Source of the DNA: Maribacter sp. PR1
GTDB taxonomy: Bacteria > Bacteroidota > Bacteroidia > Flavobacteriales > Flavobacteriaceae
Length of the DNA: 64,000 nt
Assembly: GCF_028464145.1 (NCBI RefSeq)
Contig: NZ_JAQPCG010000002.1
Span: 186,001-250,000 of the forward strand
Direction: 5' to 3'
Both the position numbers and the translations under genes were made by a program. Below the pieces are notes generated by a model. It ran no database searches. It was not told the DNA's origin and was given only the letters and a program-made list of their open reading frames with translations. Within the stretch, counting starts at the first letter, position 1. Every line of letters begins with the position of its first letter. This document shows, piece by piece, positions 17,230-26,831 of the stretch.

Positions 17230-18276
17230 ATGAAGGAAAATGGGAAGATAAAATTGGGTATCTCAATTGGTGATTTGAATGGTATTGGGTGCGAAGTAGC
17301 GCTAAAAACCTTTGAGGATAGCCGTATGTTGGATTTTTGTACGCCCGTTATCTTTGCCTCCAATAAAACAATATCCGGGCAGCAAAAGGAATTGGGTATA
17401 TCCATTCCCTTCAATGGTGTTCAAGAGGCTTCCAAGGCTGTAGACGGTAAATTGAATATTGTCAATGTTTGGAAACAAGTTCCTGAAATTAAGTTTGGCG
17501 AAGCTACGAAGGAGGCGGGAGAGTTTGCCCTTCAATCCTTGAAGGCTGCAGTTGCATCCCTAAAGAAGGGCGATATAGATGTATTGGTAACGGCACCCAT
17601 CAATAAGAACAATATACAGTCGGAAGAGTTTACCTTTCCGGGCCATACGGATTACCTGGCACAGGAACTGGAAGGTGATAGCCTCATGTTCATGGTTACG
17701 GATAAACTTAAGGTAGGTTTGTTAACTGACCACGTGGCCGTTAAGGATGTAGCTTCTGCAATTATCCCTAGATTGATACGAGATAAGGTGAACACCATAG
17801 AAAAGTCACTTAAAATGGATTTTGGTATTAGAAAGCCTAAAATAGCCTTGCTGGGCATAAATCCGCACAGTGGTGACAATGGTGTCATTGGAAAGGAAGA
17901 CGAGGAGGTCTTGAAACCGGTCATTAAAGAAATGGTCAATATGGGACATTTGGTTTTCGGGCCCTATTCGGCGGACAGTTTTTTTGGATCGGATGGTTAT
18001 ACCAATTTTGACGCCGTCTTGGCCGCTTACCATGATCAGGGACTAATTCCGTTTAAGACTCTGTCCTTTGGTCAAGGAGTTAACTTCACGGCAGGCTTGG
18101 ATAAAATAAGAACTTCACCAGATCATGGAACCGCCTATGAGATAGCTGGTAAAGGCAAAGCGGACCATAGTTCTTTTAAAGAAGCTGTGTTTATGGCTTT
18201 GAAGATTTTCAAGAACAGAACCGAGTATTTAGCACTAACTGAAGATGTTTTAAAAAAACAGAGAATCAAGCGCTAA
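17230..18276 (+). CDS. pdxA: 4-hydroxythreonine-4-phosphate dehydrogenase
   Basis: About 348 residues from the ATG at 17230. The frame is open to a TTG at 17194, but the family starts close to 'KIKLGISIGDLNGIGCEV', so the ATG is preferred. The enzyme oxidises 4-phosphohydroxy-L-threonine in the DXP-dependent pyridoxal phosphate pathway. Visible signatures are 'TAPINKNNIQ', the metal ligand in 'FPGHTDYLA', 'GINPHSGDNGVIG' and 'AAYHDQGLIPFK', with a final conserved 'RTSPDHGTAYEIAGK'. It is followed by the DUF177-rpmF promoter. Confidence 0.96.
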   Translation: MKENGKIKLGISIGDLNGIGCEVALKTFEDSRMLDFCTPVIFASNKTISGQQKELGISIPFNGVQEASKAVDGKLNIVNVWKQVPEIKFGEATKEAGEFALQSLKAAVASLKKGDIDVLVTAPINKNNIQSEEFTFPGHTDYLAQELEGDSLMFMVTDKLKVGLLTDHVAVKDVASAIIPRLIRDKVNTIEKSLKMDFGIRKPKIALLGINPHSGDNGVIGKEDEEVLKPVIKEMVNMGHLVFGPYSADSFFGSDGYTNFDAVLAAYHDQGLIPFKTLSFGQGVNFTAGLDKIRTSPDHGTAYEIAGKGKADHSSFKEAVFMALKIFKNRTEYLALTEDVLKKQRIKR

Positions 18277-18328
18277 AGAAAGGGAAGATGGAGGCCAAAA
18301 AGTTATGAAGATAAATAGTTAACAACTA

Positions 18329-18358
18329 TTGTCCGTTATTAAAATAATAGTATCTTTG
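18329..18358 (+). promoter_or_regulatory. Promoter of the DUF177-rpmF-fabH cluster
   Basis: A -33 TTG at 18329-18331 and a -7 TATCTTTG at 18351-18358 are separated by exactly 19 bases. Both elements match the Bacteroidota consensus (TTG-N19-TAnnTTTG). It lies 45 bases before the ATG of the DUF177 gene. Confidence 0.8.
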
Positions 18359-18403
18359 CACCCGCCTTTTAAGGTAAGGATTTAATATTAAGAGTTGTAC
18401 GTG

Positions 18404-18934
18404 ATGAAGCAAAAGGAGTTTAATATTCCTTTTTCAGGATTGAAACAGGGAAAGCACGACTTTAATTATAAAATCGACAATACGTTCTTTGAATCTTTTG
18501 GTTACGATGAGTTTAATGAAGTAGATGTTGATTTAAGTGTTGTGTTAAGCAAAACAAGTACCATGTTGGAGCTTGATTTTGAGGCTATCGGCAATGTAAA
18601 CATCGACTGTGATATTACCAGTGAACCTTACGACCAACCTATAGATGGAGATTTACATTTGGTGGTAAAGTTTGGGGATGCATATAATGATGACGATGAC
18701 GAGATTTTGATTTTGCCTCATGGTGAGCATCAAATCAATGTGGCACAATACATCTACGAGATGATTATACTGGCAGTACCTCAAAAAAGAGTGCACCCAG
18801 GTATAGCAGATGGCACATTAAAATCGGAAGCCTTGGATAGACTTCAAGAACTTCAACCAAAGGACAAGAAAAACAATAACGACGAGAGTGATCCCAGATG
18901 GGACGAATTAAAAAAACTATTAACGGATAAATAA
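18404..18934 (+). CDS. YceD/DUF177 family protein
   Basis: About 176 residues from the ATG at 18404. TTG and GTG codons three and one codons upstream are in frame but less likely. DUF177 proteins sit directly before rpmF in most bacteria, and in plants and E. coli relatives are linked to 23S rRNA processing. This one shows the usual acidic middle ('[18 protein letters not shown]') and the conserved '[11 protein letters not shown]' tail that follows a Lys/Asn-rich linker. It lies 8 bp before rpmF and under a clear promoter. Confidence 0.9.
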   Translation: MKQKEFNIPFSGLKQGKHDFNYKIDNTFFESFGYDEFNEVDVDLSVVLSKTSTMLELDFEAIGNVNIDCDITSEPYDQPIDGDLHLVVKFGDAYNDDDDEILILPHGEHQINVAQYIYEMIILAVPQKRVHPGIADGTLKSEALDRLQELQPKDKKNNNDESDPRWDELKKLLTDK

Positions 18935-18942
18935 GGTTACAA

Positions 18943-19140
18943 ATGGCACATCCAAAAAGAAAAATTTCCAAAACTAGGAGAGACAAAAGAAGAACACATT
19001 ATAAAGCAGTTGCACCTACATTGGCTACGGATTCTACAACTGGAGAAATGCATTTGTACCATAGGGCACACTGGCACGAGGGTAAATTATACTACAGAGG
19101 TCAGGTTTTGGTAGACAAAACTGAGGATGTAGAGGCCTAA
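18943..19140 (+). CDS. rpmF: 50S ribosomal protein L32
   Basis: 65 residues: '[21 protein letters not shown]' with the typical basic N-terminus, and '[20 protein letters not shown]' at the C-terminus. The four zinc-binding cysteines found in some L32 proteins are absent, so this is a zinc-free form. It is directly downstream of the DUF177 gene, and a strong terminator follows, separating it from fabH. Confidence 0.97.
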   Translation: MAHPKRKISKTRRDKRRTHYKAVAPTLATDSTTGEMHLYHRAHWHEGKLYYRGQVLVDKTEDVEA

Positions 19141-19162
19141 TCCACTTTCAAAAAATAATGAT

Positions 19163-19196
19163 AACTCCCACTTCGAAAGAAGCGGGAGTTTTTTTT
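19163..19196 (+). terminator. Rho-independent terminator after rpmF
   Basis: AACTCCCACTTC (19163-19174) pairs with GAAGCGGGAGTT (19179-19190) with one mismatch around a GAAA tetraloop, followed by six T residues. Confidence 0.85.
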
Positions 19197-19377
19197 AGGC
19201 AAAATCCCATGTGATTCTTTATTCGGCAGAGAAAGAGATAAGTAGGAATCGATTTTATATAAAGCGATGATTTTTTTCAAAAACAGGTTGTTTTGCAACA
19301 AAAAGTCGATGAAAATCACTAATTTTCACAACTTTTGACGTGTTTTTGAAAGTTTTTCACACGAAAGCAATTAAAAT

Positions 19378-20370
19378 ATGACCAAAATTACGGCAGCCAT
19401 AACCGCTGTGGGAGGCTATGTTCCCCAATTTGTCCTCACCAATAAAATGTTGGAAGAAATGGTAGATACCAACGATGAGTGGATTACTACCAGAACTGGA
19501 ATAAAGGAGCGGCGTGTGCTAAAGAAAGAAGAGGGAGAAGGATCTTCATACTTGGCCATCCAAGCCGCAAAACAGATACTTGAAAAGAAGGACTTAGACC
19601 CTACGGAGATAGATTTGGTCATTGTAGCAACGGCAACGCCGGATAGTATGGTCGCTTCAACGGCAGCTTTTGTAGCTTCCCAAATTGGAGCGGTAAATGC
19701 ATTTGCTTATGATTTGTTGGCCGCATGTTCCAGCTTTTTGTTTGGAATGTCCAATGCAGCTAGTTATATTGAATCTGGAAGGTATAAGAAGGTATTATTG
19801 ATCGGTGCGGACAAGATGTCCTCGATAATCGATTATACCGATCGTACTACCTGTATTATCTTTGGCGATGGAGCCGGGGCAGTGTTATTTGAACCCAATG
19901 AGGAGGGATTTGGCTTGCAGGATGAATACTTGAGATCCGATGGATCGGGCCGACAATTTTTGGGAATGGAAGGGGGAGGTTCCCTTATGCCGGCTACGGA
20001 ACAAACCGTGAAGGACAGAAAACATTTTATTTTTCAAGATGGTAAGACCGTATTTAAATTTGCGGTTTCCAATATGGCAGATGTAGCAGAACGTATTATG
20101 AAAAGGAACGACCTTACGGATAAGGATGTCTCTTGGTTAGTACCACATCAGGCCAATAAACGTATTATAGATGCAACGGCAAACCGTATGGGGCTGGACC
20201 ATGCTAAGGTACTTATGAACATTCAACGGTACGGGAATACCACATCGGCAACCTTACCATTACTATTGAGCGATTACGAGGACCAATTAAAAAAAGGAGA
20301 TAACCTAGTTTTTGCCGCCTTTGGTGGTGGATTTACTTGGGGTTCCATTTATTTAAAATGGGCCTATTAA
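19378..20370 (+). CDS. fabH: Beta-ketoacyl-ACP synthase III
   Basis: 330 residues, the usual length. It condenses acetyl-CoA with malonyl-ACP to start fatty acid synthesis. The catalytic triad is visible: Cys117 in 'LLAACSSF', His in 'VPHQANKRI' and Asn in 'YGNTTSATLP'. The N-terminal 'DEWITTRTGIKERR' also fits. It is followed 31 bp later by accB and then accC. plsX, which often lies between rpmF and fabH, is absent here. Confidence 0.97.
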   Translation: MTKITAAITAVGGYVPQFVLTNKMLEEMVDTNDEWITTRTGIKERRVLKKEEGEGSSYLAIQAAKQILEKKDLDPTEIDLVIVATATPDSMVASTAAFVASQIGAVNAFAYDLLAACSSFLFGMSNAASYIESGRYKKVLLIGADKMSSIIDYTDRTTCIIFGDGAGAVLFEPNEEGFGLQDEYLRSDGSGRQFLGMEGGGSLMPATEQTVKDRKHFIFQDGKTVFKFAVSNMADVAERIMKRNDLTDKDVSWLVPHQANKRIIDATANRMGLDHAKVLMNIQRYGNTTSATLPLLLSDYEDQLKKGDNLVFAAFGGGFTWGSIYLKWAY

Positions 20371-20401
20371 CGGGAAGACCAACTAATATATATGTACAAC
20401 T

Positions 20402-20899
20402 ATGGATATTAAAGAAATTCAAAGCCTAATTAAGTTCGTAGCTAAATCTGGAGCTAGTGAAGTAAAATTGGAGACGGACGATATAAAAATCACCATCCGT
20501 ACCGGAAGTCAAGGTAGTGGCGAGACAACATATGTCCAATCCATTCCTATGGCCCAGGCCCCAGTGGCACCTGCAGCAGCACCGCCTGCGCAACAAGAAG
20601 CTCCTGCAGCTCCCGCTGCACCTACCAAGGAAGCGGAAAAGAAAGACGACGATTCCAAATACATCACGATAAAATCGCCGATTATTGGAACCTTCTATAG
20701 AAAACCATCTCCCGATAAACCTACATTTGTAGAGGTGGGCGATACCATTTCTTCCGGAGATGTACTTTGTGTAATCGAGGCAATGAAGCTTTTCAATGAC
20801 ATCGAGTCCGAGGTATCAGGAACTATAGTAAAAGTATTGGTAGACGATTCCTCACCTGTGGAGTTCGATCAGCCATTGTTTTTGGTAGATCCAGCTTAA
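20402..20899 (+). CDS. accB: Acetyl-CoA carboxylase biotin carboxyl carrier protein
   Basis: 165 residues. There is an N-terminal domain, a long Ala/Pro linker (about 50-80), and a C-terminal biotinyl domain with the biotin-accepting Lys129 in 'EAMKLF'. '[23 protein letters not shown]' marks the thumb-containing bacterial form. It delivers carboxybiotin to the carboxyltransferase in malonyl-CoA synthesis. It lies between fabH and accC, in the usual order. Confidence 0.97.
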   Translation: MDIKEIQSLIKFVAKSGASEVKLETDDIKITIRTGSQGSGETTYVQSIPMAQAPVAPAAAPPAQQEAPAAPAAPTKEAEKKDDDSKYITIKSPIIGTFYRKPSPDKPTFVEVGDTISSGDVLCVIEAMKLFNDIESEVSGTIVKVLVDDSSPVEFDQPLFLVDPA

Positions 20900-20972
20900 A
20901 TCGGTTTCAACCGGTTCATTGGGCAAATAGTCCATTGCTTAAGAAGTAAGACGTACACTAAAAGATCAAGAG

Positions 20973-22325
20973 ATGTTTAAAAAAATATTGATTGCAAATA
21001 GGGGAGAGATCGCTTTGCGAGTTATTCGTACCTGTAAGGAAATGGGTATAAAAACCGTGGCGGTATACAGTAAGGCCGATGAGGAGAGTCTTCATGTGCG
21101 TTTCGCGGATGAAGCGGTCTGTATTGGACCTGCGCCCAGTAGCGAATCCTATTTGAAAATACCGAATATCATTGCGGCCGCCGAAATTACCAATGCGGAC
21201 GCCATACATCCAGGATATGGTTTCCTTTCGGAAAATTCCAAATTTTCAAAAATATGTGCGGAGCACGATATCAAATTTATTGGAGCTTCTGCTGAGCAGA
21301 TAGACCGTATGGGAGACAAGGCTACGGCCAAGGCGACAATGAAGGCCGCAGGGGTACCTTGTGTACCTGGTTCTGAGGGACTGTTGAAGGATTTGGCCGA
21401 TGCCAAGAAGACCGCTAAAAAAATGGGTTATCCCGTGATGATAAAAGCCACTGCCGGGGGTGGTGGTAAAGGGATGCGTGCCGTTTGGGGCGAGGATGAA
21501 ATGGAAGATCATTTTGAAAGTGCCGTGAAGGAAGCTACTGCAGCTTTTGGGAACGGAGGCATGTATATGGAAAAGTTGATTGAGGAACCCAGGCATATTG
21601 AAATCCAAGTAGTGGGTGACCAGTACGGAAAAGCCTGTCACCTTTCGGAGCGTGATTGTTCCATACAGCGTCGCCATCAAAAATTAACTGAGGAAACCCC
21701 ATCCCCTTTTATGACGGACAAATTACGCGATGAAATGGGGAAAGCAGCCGTAAAAGCTGCGGAATATATTAAATATGAAGGTGCCGGTACGGTAGAATTT
21801 TTGGTGGACAAACATAGAAAGTTCTACTTTATGGAGATGAATACCCGTATTCAGGTAGAGCACCCGATTACCGAACAGGTTATCGATTACGACTTGATCC
21901 GTGAGCAGATTTTAGTAGCTGCCGGGGTTCCTATTTCTGGTAAGAACTATACACCAAAACTACATTCCATAGAATGTAGGATTAATGCGGAAGACCCGTA
22001 TAACAACTTTAGGCCTTCTCCGGGAAGGATAACGACCTTGCATACCCCTGGAGGTCATGGTGTTCGTATGGATACCCATGTGTATAGTGGCTATAGTATA
22101 CCACCGAACTATGATTCCATGATTGCCAAACTGATTACCACGGCACAGACTAGGGAAGAAGCGATTAATAAAATGAAAAGGGCCTTGGACGAATTTGTTA
22201 TTGAAGGTATTAAAACCACGATTCCGTTCCATAGGCAATTGATGGACCATCCGGATTATTTGGCGGGGAATTATACCACCGCCTTTATGAACGACTTTAA
22301 GATGGATCCTCCACCTGAAAATTAA
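20973..22325 (+). CDS. accC: Acetyl-CoA carboxylase, biotin carboxylase subunit
   Basis: 450 residues, the standard length. Conserved elements include the N-terminal '[23 protein letters not shown]', the ATP-grasp glycine loop '[14 protein letters not shown]' (about 156-169), '[14 protein letters not shown]' and the active-site region '[18 protein letters not shown]'. It carboxylates biotin on AccB using ATP and bicarbonate. It is the last gene of the fabH-accB-accC unit, and a perfect 12-bp terminator stem follows at once. Confidence 0.97.
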   Translation: MFKKILIANRGEIALRVIRTCKEMGIKTVAVYSKADEESLHVRFADEAVCIGPAPSSESYLKIPNIIAAAEITNADAIHPGYGFLSENSKFSKICAEHDIKFIGASAEQIDRMGDKATAKATMKAAGVPCVPGSEGLLKDLADAKKTAKKMGYPVMIKATAGGGGKGMRAVWGEDEMEDHFESAVKEATAAFGNGGMYMEKLIEEPRHIEIQVVGDQYGKACHLSERDCSIQRRHQKLTEETPSPFMTDKLRDEMGKAAVKAAEYIKYEGAGTVEFLVDKHRKFYFMEMNTRIQVEHPITEQVIDYDLIREQILVAAGVPISGKNYTPKLHSIECRINAEDPYNNFRPSPGRITTLHTPGGHGVRMDTHVYSGYSIPPNYDSMIAKLITTAQTREEAINKMKRALDEFVIEGIKTTIPFHRQLMDHPDYLAGNYTTAFMNDFKMDPPPEN

Positions 22326-22332
22326 AATGATA

Positions 22333-22368
22333 AAAACTCCAACAGCCATGTTGGAGTTTTTTTTTGGT
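22333..22368 (+). terminator. Rho-independent terminator after accC
   Basis: AAAACTCCAACA (22333-22344) pairs perfectly with TGTTGGAGTTTT (22349-22360) around a 4-base loop, and the T run continues beyond the stem. Confidence 0.92.
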
Positions 22369-22380
22369 ATATATTGGTCA

Positions 22381-22478
22381 CTGAGCGAAGTCGAAGTGAC
22401 ATCCTGCCCTCCGAAACGACAAAAAAGGTCTAGTAGAAGCTTGTCCCGAGAAGCTTGCCCTGAGCGGAGTCGAAGGGG
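22381..22478. repeat. Intergenic GAGCGnAGTCGA repeats
   Basis: CTGAGCGAAGTCGAAGTGAC (22381-22400) and CTGAGCGGAGTCGAAGGGG (22460-22478) are near-copies about 80 bases apart. Related units occur at 24631-24721. They lie in non-coding DNA between accC and the next gene, together with AGAAGCTTG repeats (22435-22456). They are typical of short repetitive elements dispersed in flavobacterial genomes. Confidence 0.7.
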
Positions 22479-22681
22479 AGACGAGGGATAGCTGAAGGTA
22501 GCCGAAATGCCATTGGCCTGTAAGCAGCAGCGATAAACGAATTTCCGCAAAGCATAATCAAAAACGGGCCATCTATAAAACCGTAATCCATTTCCTAATC
22601 GGGATTTGGTTATCTTAGGTGTATTGTGTGTAAATGACCAATGATTATATTCAATTGTTATGTATAATCACAATAAACTAT

Positions 22682-23134
22682 ATGAAAACACTTTCTCTAA
22701 TTTCTTTGTTCTTTTTTTCATTTGCCATTCATGCTCAAAACTTTCAGGGTAATCAAGAGGATATTAACTTAATTCTTTCCAATATTAAGGACTTTTCAAG
22801 CTCCGTCATGAATTCGGAGTATCAATCCATTGGTAATGCATATACGGATGATGCCAAGATTTTTCCAAATAATAGAGAAATAATAAAGGGGCGTGAGGCC
22901 ATAATCGGGTATTGGACGCTTCCTGAAGGTGTTCAAACCAAATACCACAAAATTACTCCTGAAGAAATTAAGATTATTGGAAATGAGGCCTATGATTATG
23001 GATACTACGAAGGTATCACTTTAAGGCCGGATGGAACGGAATCAAAATGGAAAGGAAAATATGTAATTGTCTGGAAAAAAATCAATCAAGATTGGAAGAT
23101 GTATCTGGATATTTGGAATGGAATAAAGGATTGA
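22682..23134 (+). CDS. Exported SnoaL/NTF2-like protein (DUF4440 type)
   Basis: About 150 residues from the ATG at 22682, where a normal signal peptide begins (MKTLSLISLFFFS, cleavage after IHAQ); the longer frame to 22634 adds an unlikely extension. The mature part has the NTF2-like pattern: 'NAYTDDAKIFPNNREIIKGREAIIGYW', then 'IIGNEAYDYGYYEGI' and a terminal 'WKGKYVIVWKKINQDWKMYLDIWN'. This fold binds small molecules or acts as an isomerase. The specific role is unknown. Confidence 0.8.
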   Translation: MKTLSLISLFFFSFAIHAQNFQGNQEDINLILSNIKDFSSSVMNSEYQSIGNAYTDDAKIFPNNREIIKGREAIIGYWTLPEGVQTKYHKITPEEIKIIGNEAYDYGYYEGITLRPDGTESKWKGKYVIVWKKINQDWKMYLDIWNGIKD

Positions 23135-23191
23135 CAATATATGTAGAAACCTAATGGATCAACTATCTTTAAGCAAGAAGTTGATGCATTT

Positions 23192-24583
23192 ATGAAAACC
23201 CTCTCCACAGTTCTTATTTTATTTTTTTTGACACTCACCCTAACGGCCCAAGACATCGCTGGCGACTGGCACGGGATGCTAAAAGTTCAGGGTGTACAAC
23301 TGCGGTTGGTGTTCCATATTCAAGAAGAAGGTGAAGGCTATACCACCACTATGGACAGCCCAGATCAGGGAGCCAAGGGTATTCCTGTAACTTCCACTTC
23401 TTTTGAACATCCTACTTTAAAAATAGGGATGCCCAATTTGGGGATTGTGTATGAGGGCACTTTAAACGAGGCAGGTACCATCACCGGGGATTTTAACCAA
23501 TATGGGCAGATCCTACCCTTGGAACTGAGTCGGGAAGTCCCAGAAAAGGGAACCGTACTACGCCCTCAAGAACCTGTAAAACCCTATCCCTATTATACAG
23601 AGGAAGTCACCTTTACCAACAAAAAGGCGAATGTGGAGTTGGCCGGGACCTTAAGCCTACCACAACAGGAAGGTGTTTTTCCTACAGTAGTTTTGATTAG
23701 TGGCAGTGGCCCCCAAAACCGGGACGAGGAATTGTTTGGGCATCGGCCTTTTTTGGTCCTGGCCGATTATTTAACCAAAAATGGTATTGCCGTGCTGCGT
23801 TATGATGACCGTGGGACTGCCTTGTCCACAGGAAATTTCAATTCGGCTACAAGTAGGGATTTTGCAGAGGATGTAACGGCTGCTGTTTCCTTTTTAAAAA
23901 CAAGAAAGGAGATAGACAAGAACAACATTGGTCTTATCGGTCATAGTGAAGGAGGTATTATAGCGCCCATGGTTGCAAGCAGCTCACAAGATATTACCTT
24001 TATTGTGCTCATGGCAGGAGTGGGCATACCCGGGGATGAACTATTATTGCTACAGCAACGCGCTATCGGCAAAGTTTCAGGCTTTAGTGATGATATGCTC
24101 ATGGATATTGAAATGGCGAATAGGACCGTTTTTTCCATGATCAAAGAATCCACCGACCTCACGCAGCTAAGTTCGGACCTTACCCAATACCTAAAAGAAC
24201 ACCCAGACAAGTCCAAACCAGCCGGGGTCGAGGCGGACACCTATGCACAACTTAAGGTGGACCAATTGCTGAGTCCTTGGTGGTTAAATTTTATTAGGTA
24301 CGACCCGGCTATAGCCCTTGAGGAGGTTCAGTGTCCTGTATTGGCCATCAACGGTGAGAAGGATCTACAAGTTCTTCCAAAGCAAAATCTTGTGGCCATT
24401 AAAGCGGCTTTGGAACGCGGAGGAAACCAAAAATTAACTATAAAAGAGTTGCCGGGACTTAATCACCTGTTTCAGGAAAGCAGCACAGGTTCCCCTGCCG
24501 AATACGGGCAGCTATCCCAAACCTTGGCCCCTGAAGCATTAGACACCATTTTAACATGGATCCAAAAACAGGTACGCCCATGA
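23192..24583 (+). CDS. Exported alpha/beta hydrolase with N-terminal beta domain
   Basis: 463 residues with a signal peptide (1-19, cleaved near LTAQ). Residues about 20-130 form a beta-rich domain ('DIAGDWHGMLKVQG...RLVFHI') seen in Bacteroidota secreted hydrolases. The alpha/beta hydrolase part follows, with 'VVLISGSGPQNRDEE' (oxyanion region), 'VLRYDDRG', and the nucleophile elbow 'GLIGHSEGGIIAP'. The acid and base lie in 'INGEKDLQV' and 'GLNHLFQE'. It is probably a periplasmic esterase or peptidase; the substrate is unknown. Confidence 0.88.
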   Translation: MKTLSTVLILFFLTLTLTAQDIAGDWHGMLKVQGVQLRLVFHIQEEGEGYTTTMDSPDQGAKGIPVTSTSFEHPTLKIGMPNLGIVYEGTLNEAGTITGDFNQYGQILPLELSREVPEKGTVLRPQEPVKPYPYYTEEVTFTNKKANVELAGTLSLPQQEGVFPTVVLISGSGPQNRDEELFGHRPFLVLADYLTKNGIAVLRYDDRGTALSTGNFNSATSRDFAEDVTAAVSFLKTRKEIDKNNIGLIGHSEGGIIAPMVASSSQDITFIVLMAGVGIPGDELLLLQQRAIGKVSGFSDDMLMDIEMANRTVFSMIKESTDLTQLSSDLTQYLKEHPDKSKPAGVEADTYAQLKVDQLLSPWWLNFIRYDPAIALEEVQCPVLAINGEKDLQVLPKQNLVAIKAALERGGNQKLTIKELPGLNHLFQESSTGSPAEYGQLSQTLAPEALDTILTWIQKQVRP

Positions 24584-24630
24584 ACCTAAGCGATTTTATA
24601 TAATTTTGAATGTCTGGTCGAGCCGTCATA

Positions 24631-24721
24631 TCGAGCGCAGTCGAGATGCGAGACCTTATGTAAAATACACTATGACTATTGGCCTCTCGACTTTAGTTTA
24701 TCTTGAGCGAAGCCGAAAGAC
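24631..24721. repeat. Intergenic GAGCGnAG(T/C)CGA repeats, inverted pair
   Basis: TCGAGCGCAGTCGAGATG (24631-24648) and CTTGAGCGAAGCCGAAAGAC (24702-24721) share the core found at 22381-22478. They lie between the hydrolase and the FAD oxidoreductase genes. No open frame of interest is present here. Confidence 0.6.
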
Positions 24722-24782
24722 AAGAGGTGACACTAAGAAATTATTAATTGTTGACCGAGTTTAATAAATACGAAAGAACTAA

Positions 24783-25895
24783 ATGAACCTAAGCTATTGG
24801 GAATATAAGTCTTGGTTTACCGATATGGATTTCACCATTGTGGGTAGTGGTATCGTTGGACTGAACTGTGCACTTCGATTAAAGGAAAAACACCCCAAAG
24901 CGAACATTATTATTTTGGAAAAAGGAGGGCTGCCCCAAGGCGCCAGTACCAAGAATGCTGGGTTTGCTTGCTTTGGTAGTATTTCAGAAATCCTGTCCGA
25001 CCTAAAATCCCACACTGAAGCCGAATTGCTAGCTTTAGTGGAACAACGGTATTTGGGCATCCAGTCCCTTCGGAAACTCTTGGGCGATGATAACATCGAG
25101 TATTATAACTATGGTGGCCATGAAGTGTTTTTGAAGAATGATAAGGTCCTTTATGATACGTGTTTGGATGGTCTCGATGCTGCCAATCAATTGCTAAAAC
25201 CTGTTTTTAAGGAAGCTCCTTTTCAGGTGACCGAGAACCTCTTTGGGTTTAAGGGCATACAGGACAACTATATCACCCATAGTTTTGAGGGGCAAATCGA
25301 TACGGGTAAAATGATGCGGTCGCTGTTACAGAAAGTGCAACAATCCGGCATTCAAGTCTTGAATGCCACAGAGGTCATCCAAATGGAAGACTTGGGTACT
25401 TCGGTTTTGGTAAAGTGTACCGATTTTGAGTTTAAAACCATGAAGCTTTTGGTCGCCACGAACGGATTTGCCCAGCAGCTTTTAGATGAACCCGTGAAAC
25501 CGGCCCGCGCACAGGTTGTCATCACTAAACCCATTTCAGGATTGCCAATAAAAGGGACCTTCCATTTAGAGGAGGGGTATTATTATTTTAGAAATATTGA
25601 TAACAGAATATTGCTTGGTGGAGGTAGAAACCTCGACTTTAAGACAGAAGAAACCACTGACTTTGGTTCTACTGCAATAGTACAAAACAAATTAATGGAC
25701 CTATTGCAAACCGTCATCTTACCTGATCAGGAAGTTGAAATCGACTATGCGTGGAGCGGTATCATGGGTGTGGGCAGGCAAAAGCGACCCATCATCAAAC
25801 ACCTTTCGGAAAACATAGCCTGCGGCGTTCGTCTAGGCGGTATGGGCATTGCCATTGGAACCTCTGTGGGAAGGCAATTGGGCGACTTGTTTTAG
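24783..25895 (+). CDS. FAD-dependent oxidoreductase (DadA/glycine-oxidase-like)
   Basis: 370 residues. The DAO-family dinucleotide motif 'FTIVGSGIVGLNCALRLKE' lies at about 17-35, followed by 'ILEKGGLPQGASTKNAGFACFGS', where the 'S-T-K-N-A-G' segment is the usual site near the flavin. The C-terminal 'DYAWSGIMGVGRQKRPIIKHL...GMGIAIGTSVGRQLGDLF' closes the FAD site. I kept the upstream ATG: the first 15 residues (MNLSYWEYKSWF) are typical of flavobacterial homologues as I recall them. It oxidises an amine or amino acid; the substrate is unknown. It is monocistronic. Confidence 0.88.
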   Translation: MNLSYWEYKSWFTDMDFTIVGSGIVGLNCALRLKEKHPKANIIILEKGGLPQGASTKNAGFACFGSISEILSDLKSHTEAELLALVEQRYLGIQSLRKLLGDDNIEYYNYGGHEVFLKNDKVLYDTCLDGLDAANQLLKPVFKEAPFQVTENLFGFKGIQDNYITHSFEGQIDTGKMMRSLLQKVQQSGIQVLNATEVIQMEDLGTSVLVKCTDFEFKTMKLLVATNGFAQQLLDEPVKPARAQVVITKPISGLPIKGTFHLEEGYYYFRNIDNRILLGGGRNLDFKTEETTDFGSTAIVQNKLMDLLQTVILPDQEVEIDYAWSGIMGVGRQKRPIIKHLSENIACGVRLGGMGIAIGTSVGRQLGDLF

Positions 25896-26204
25896 GGAAT
25901 TATACCAGTTCTGGTTTAGGAATGTGCCAAAATTTACGCTGTTGCTTTTTTCTGTGCCGAAGCCGTGGAGATTGCAAATAGCCTGGGTTCTTTGCAATTT
26001 TCACAATGAAGGCATAGGGAAAATGAACAAGTAAATTGGCTCATTTTTAAATTGGAAATGGTTTTACTACCGTTCAACTATTTTTAAACCTTCTTGTCCT
26101 TAACCATATTCTGGATTCCATTTTCTTCCTATATTGCATGTTCCCGTTTCTGGGAATAAAGTGCCCCAAGCCTTTATAATGTCTTCCTACCTTTTTGCTT
26201 TTTT
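25896..26204. other. Intergenic stretch, no feature recognised
   Basis: These 309 bases lie between the FAD oxidoreductase and the lipoprotein gene. Short overlapping open frames exist, but none has a convincing start or product. No hairpin terminator or consensus promoter stood out. Confidence 0.5.
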
Positions 26205-26831
26205 ATGTTTAAAAGAGAACTCCGTTATATGGGAAGAAGTTTCCTTGTTACATTACTTTTGGTTTGTCTGTTTTCATCTTGTGCGGTGAACCAGACCAAA
26301 TATCAGCGTAGGTATAATGAGGTTTGGCGTGAGATGATTCAGTCGCAAGCCTGGAAAGAGTCGCTAAAGCAAAATAATGAAGTAGCCGACACAGGGCTCT
26401 ATGCGAGCACAGAAGATGAAGTTCTTTTGGATTCAGAAACCAATAGCTATAAGAAGAATTTGGCCTTTGAGCAAACCTACCAAACCTTGGTTTCCAGAGC
26501 TTATTTTAAGATTATAACGGAAGCAGAGAAATTGGACGCCCGTATTACCGCAGAATATAAACAGATACAGAACCATCCAGAAAATTTTTCCAAAAAGGAA
26601 CGAGAGGAAATGGAACGCAAATTTAAGGCACACAGGGCCATGTTAAGCGGGTTACGATCATGGAATGTTTTTAGTGAGGATAGGTCGGGTGACTTAGACT
26701 ACTTTAAAAAGGAAAATCGAGGCGCTATCCAAAAAATGATGGATGATAACCAAGGCTCAGATCAAATGATTAACTTCCTGATCTATAAATTAGCCGATTT
26801 ATACCATGTTGAAGAAGCATCTGGAAATTAA
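26205..26831 (+). CDS. Lipoprotein of unknown function
   Basis: 208 residues with a signal peptide and lipobox (LFSSC, Cys26 from this start; an alternative ATG lies eight codons in). The mature part is charged and predicted to be helical, including 'NHPENFSKKEREEMERKFKAH' and a tail with 'IYKLADLYHVEEASGN'. I do not recognise a family. Its 3' end overlaps the GreA/GreB-like gene by 26 bases, which implies translational coupling between an envelope lipoprotein and a cytoplasmic-looking protein. Confidence 0.72.
   Translation: MFKRELRYMGRSFLVTLLLVCLFSSCAVNQTKYQRRYNEVWREMIQSQAWKESLKQNNEVADTGLYASTEDEVLLDSETNSYKKNLAFEQTYQTLVSRAYFKIITEAEKLDARITAEYKQIQNHPENFSKKEREEMERKFKAHRAMLSGLRSWNVFSEDRSGDLDYFKKENRGAIQKMMDDNQGSDQMINFLIYKLADLYHVEEASGN

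Noticed and set aside
16584-17230. FMN riboswitch upstream of riboflavin synthase
   Set aside because: The 58-bp gap to pdxA is too short to hold one, and no conserved segments were seen.
22432-22478. CRISPR-like repeats between accC and the SnoaL gene
   Set aside because: Only two diverged copies, no regular spacers and no cas genes. They match the dispersed intergenic repeats.
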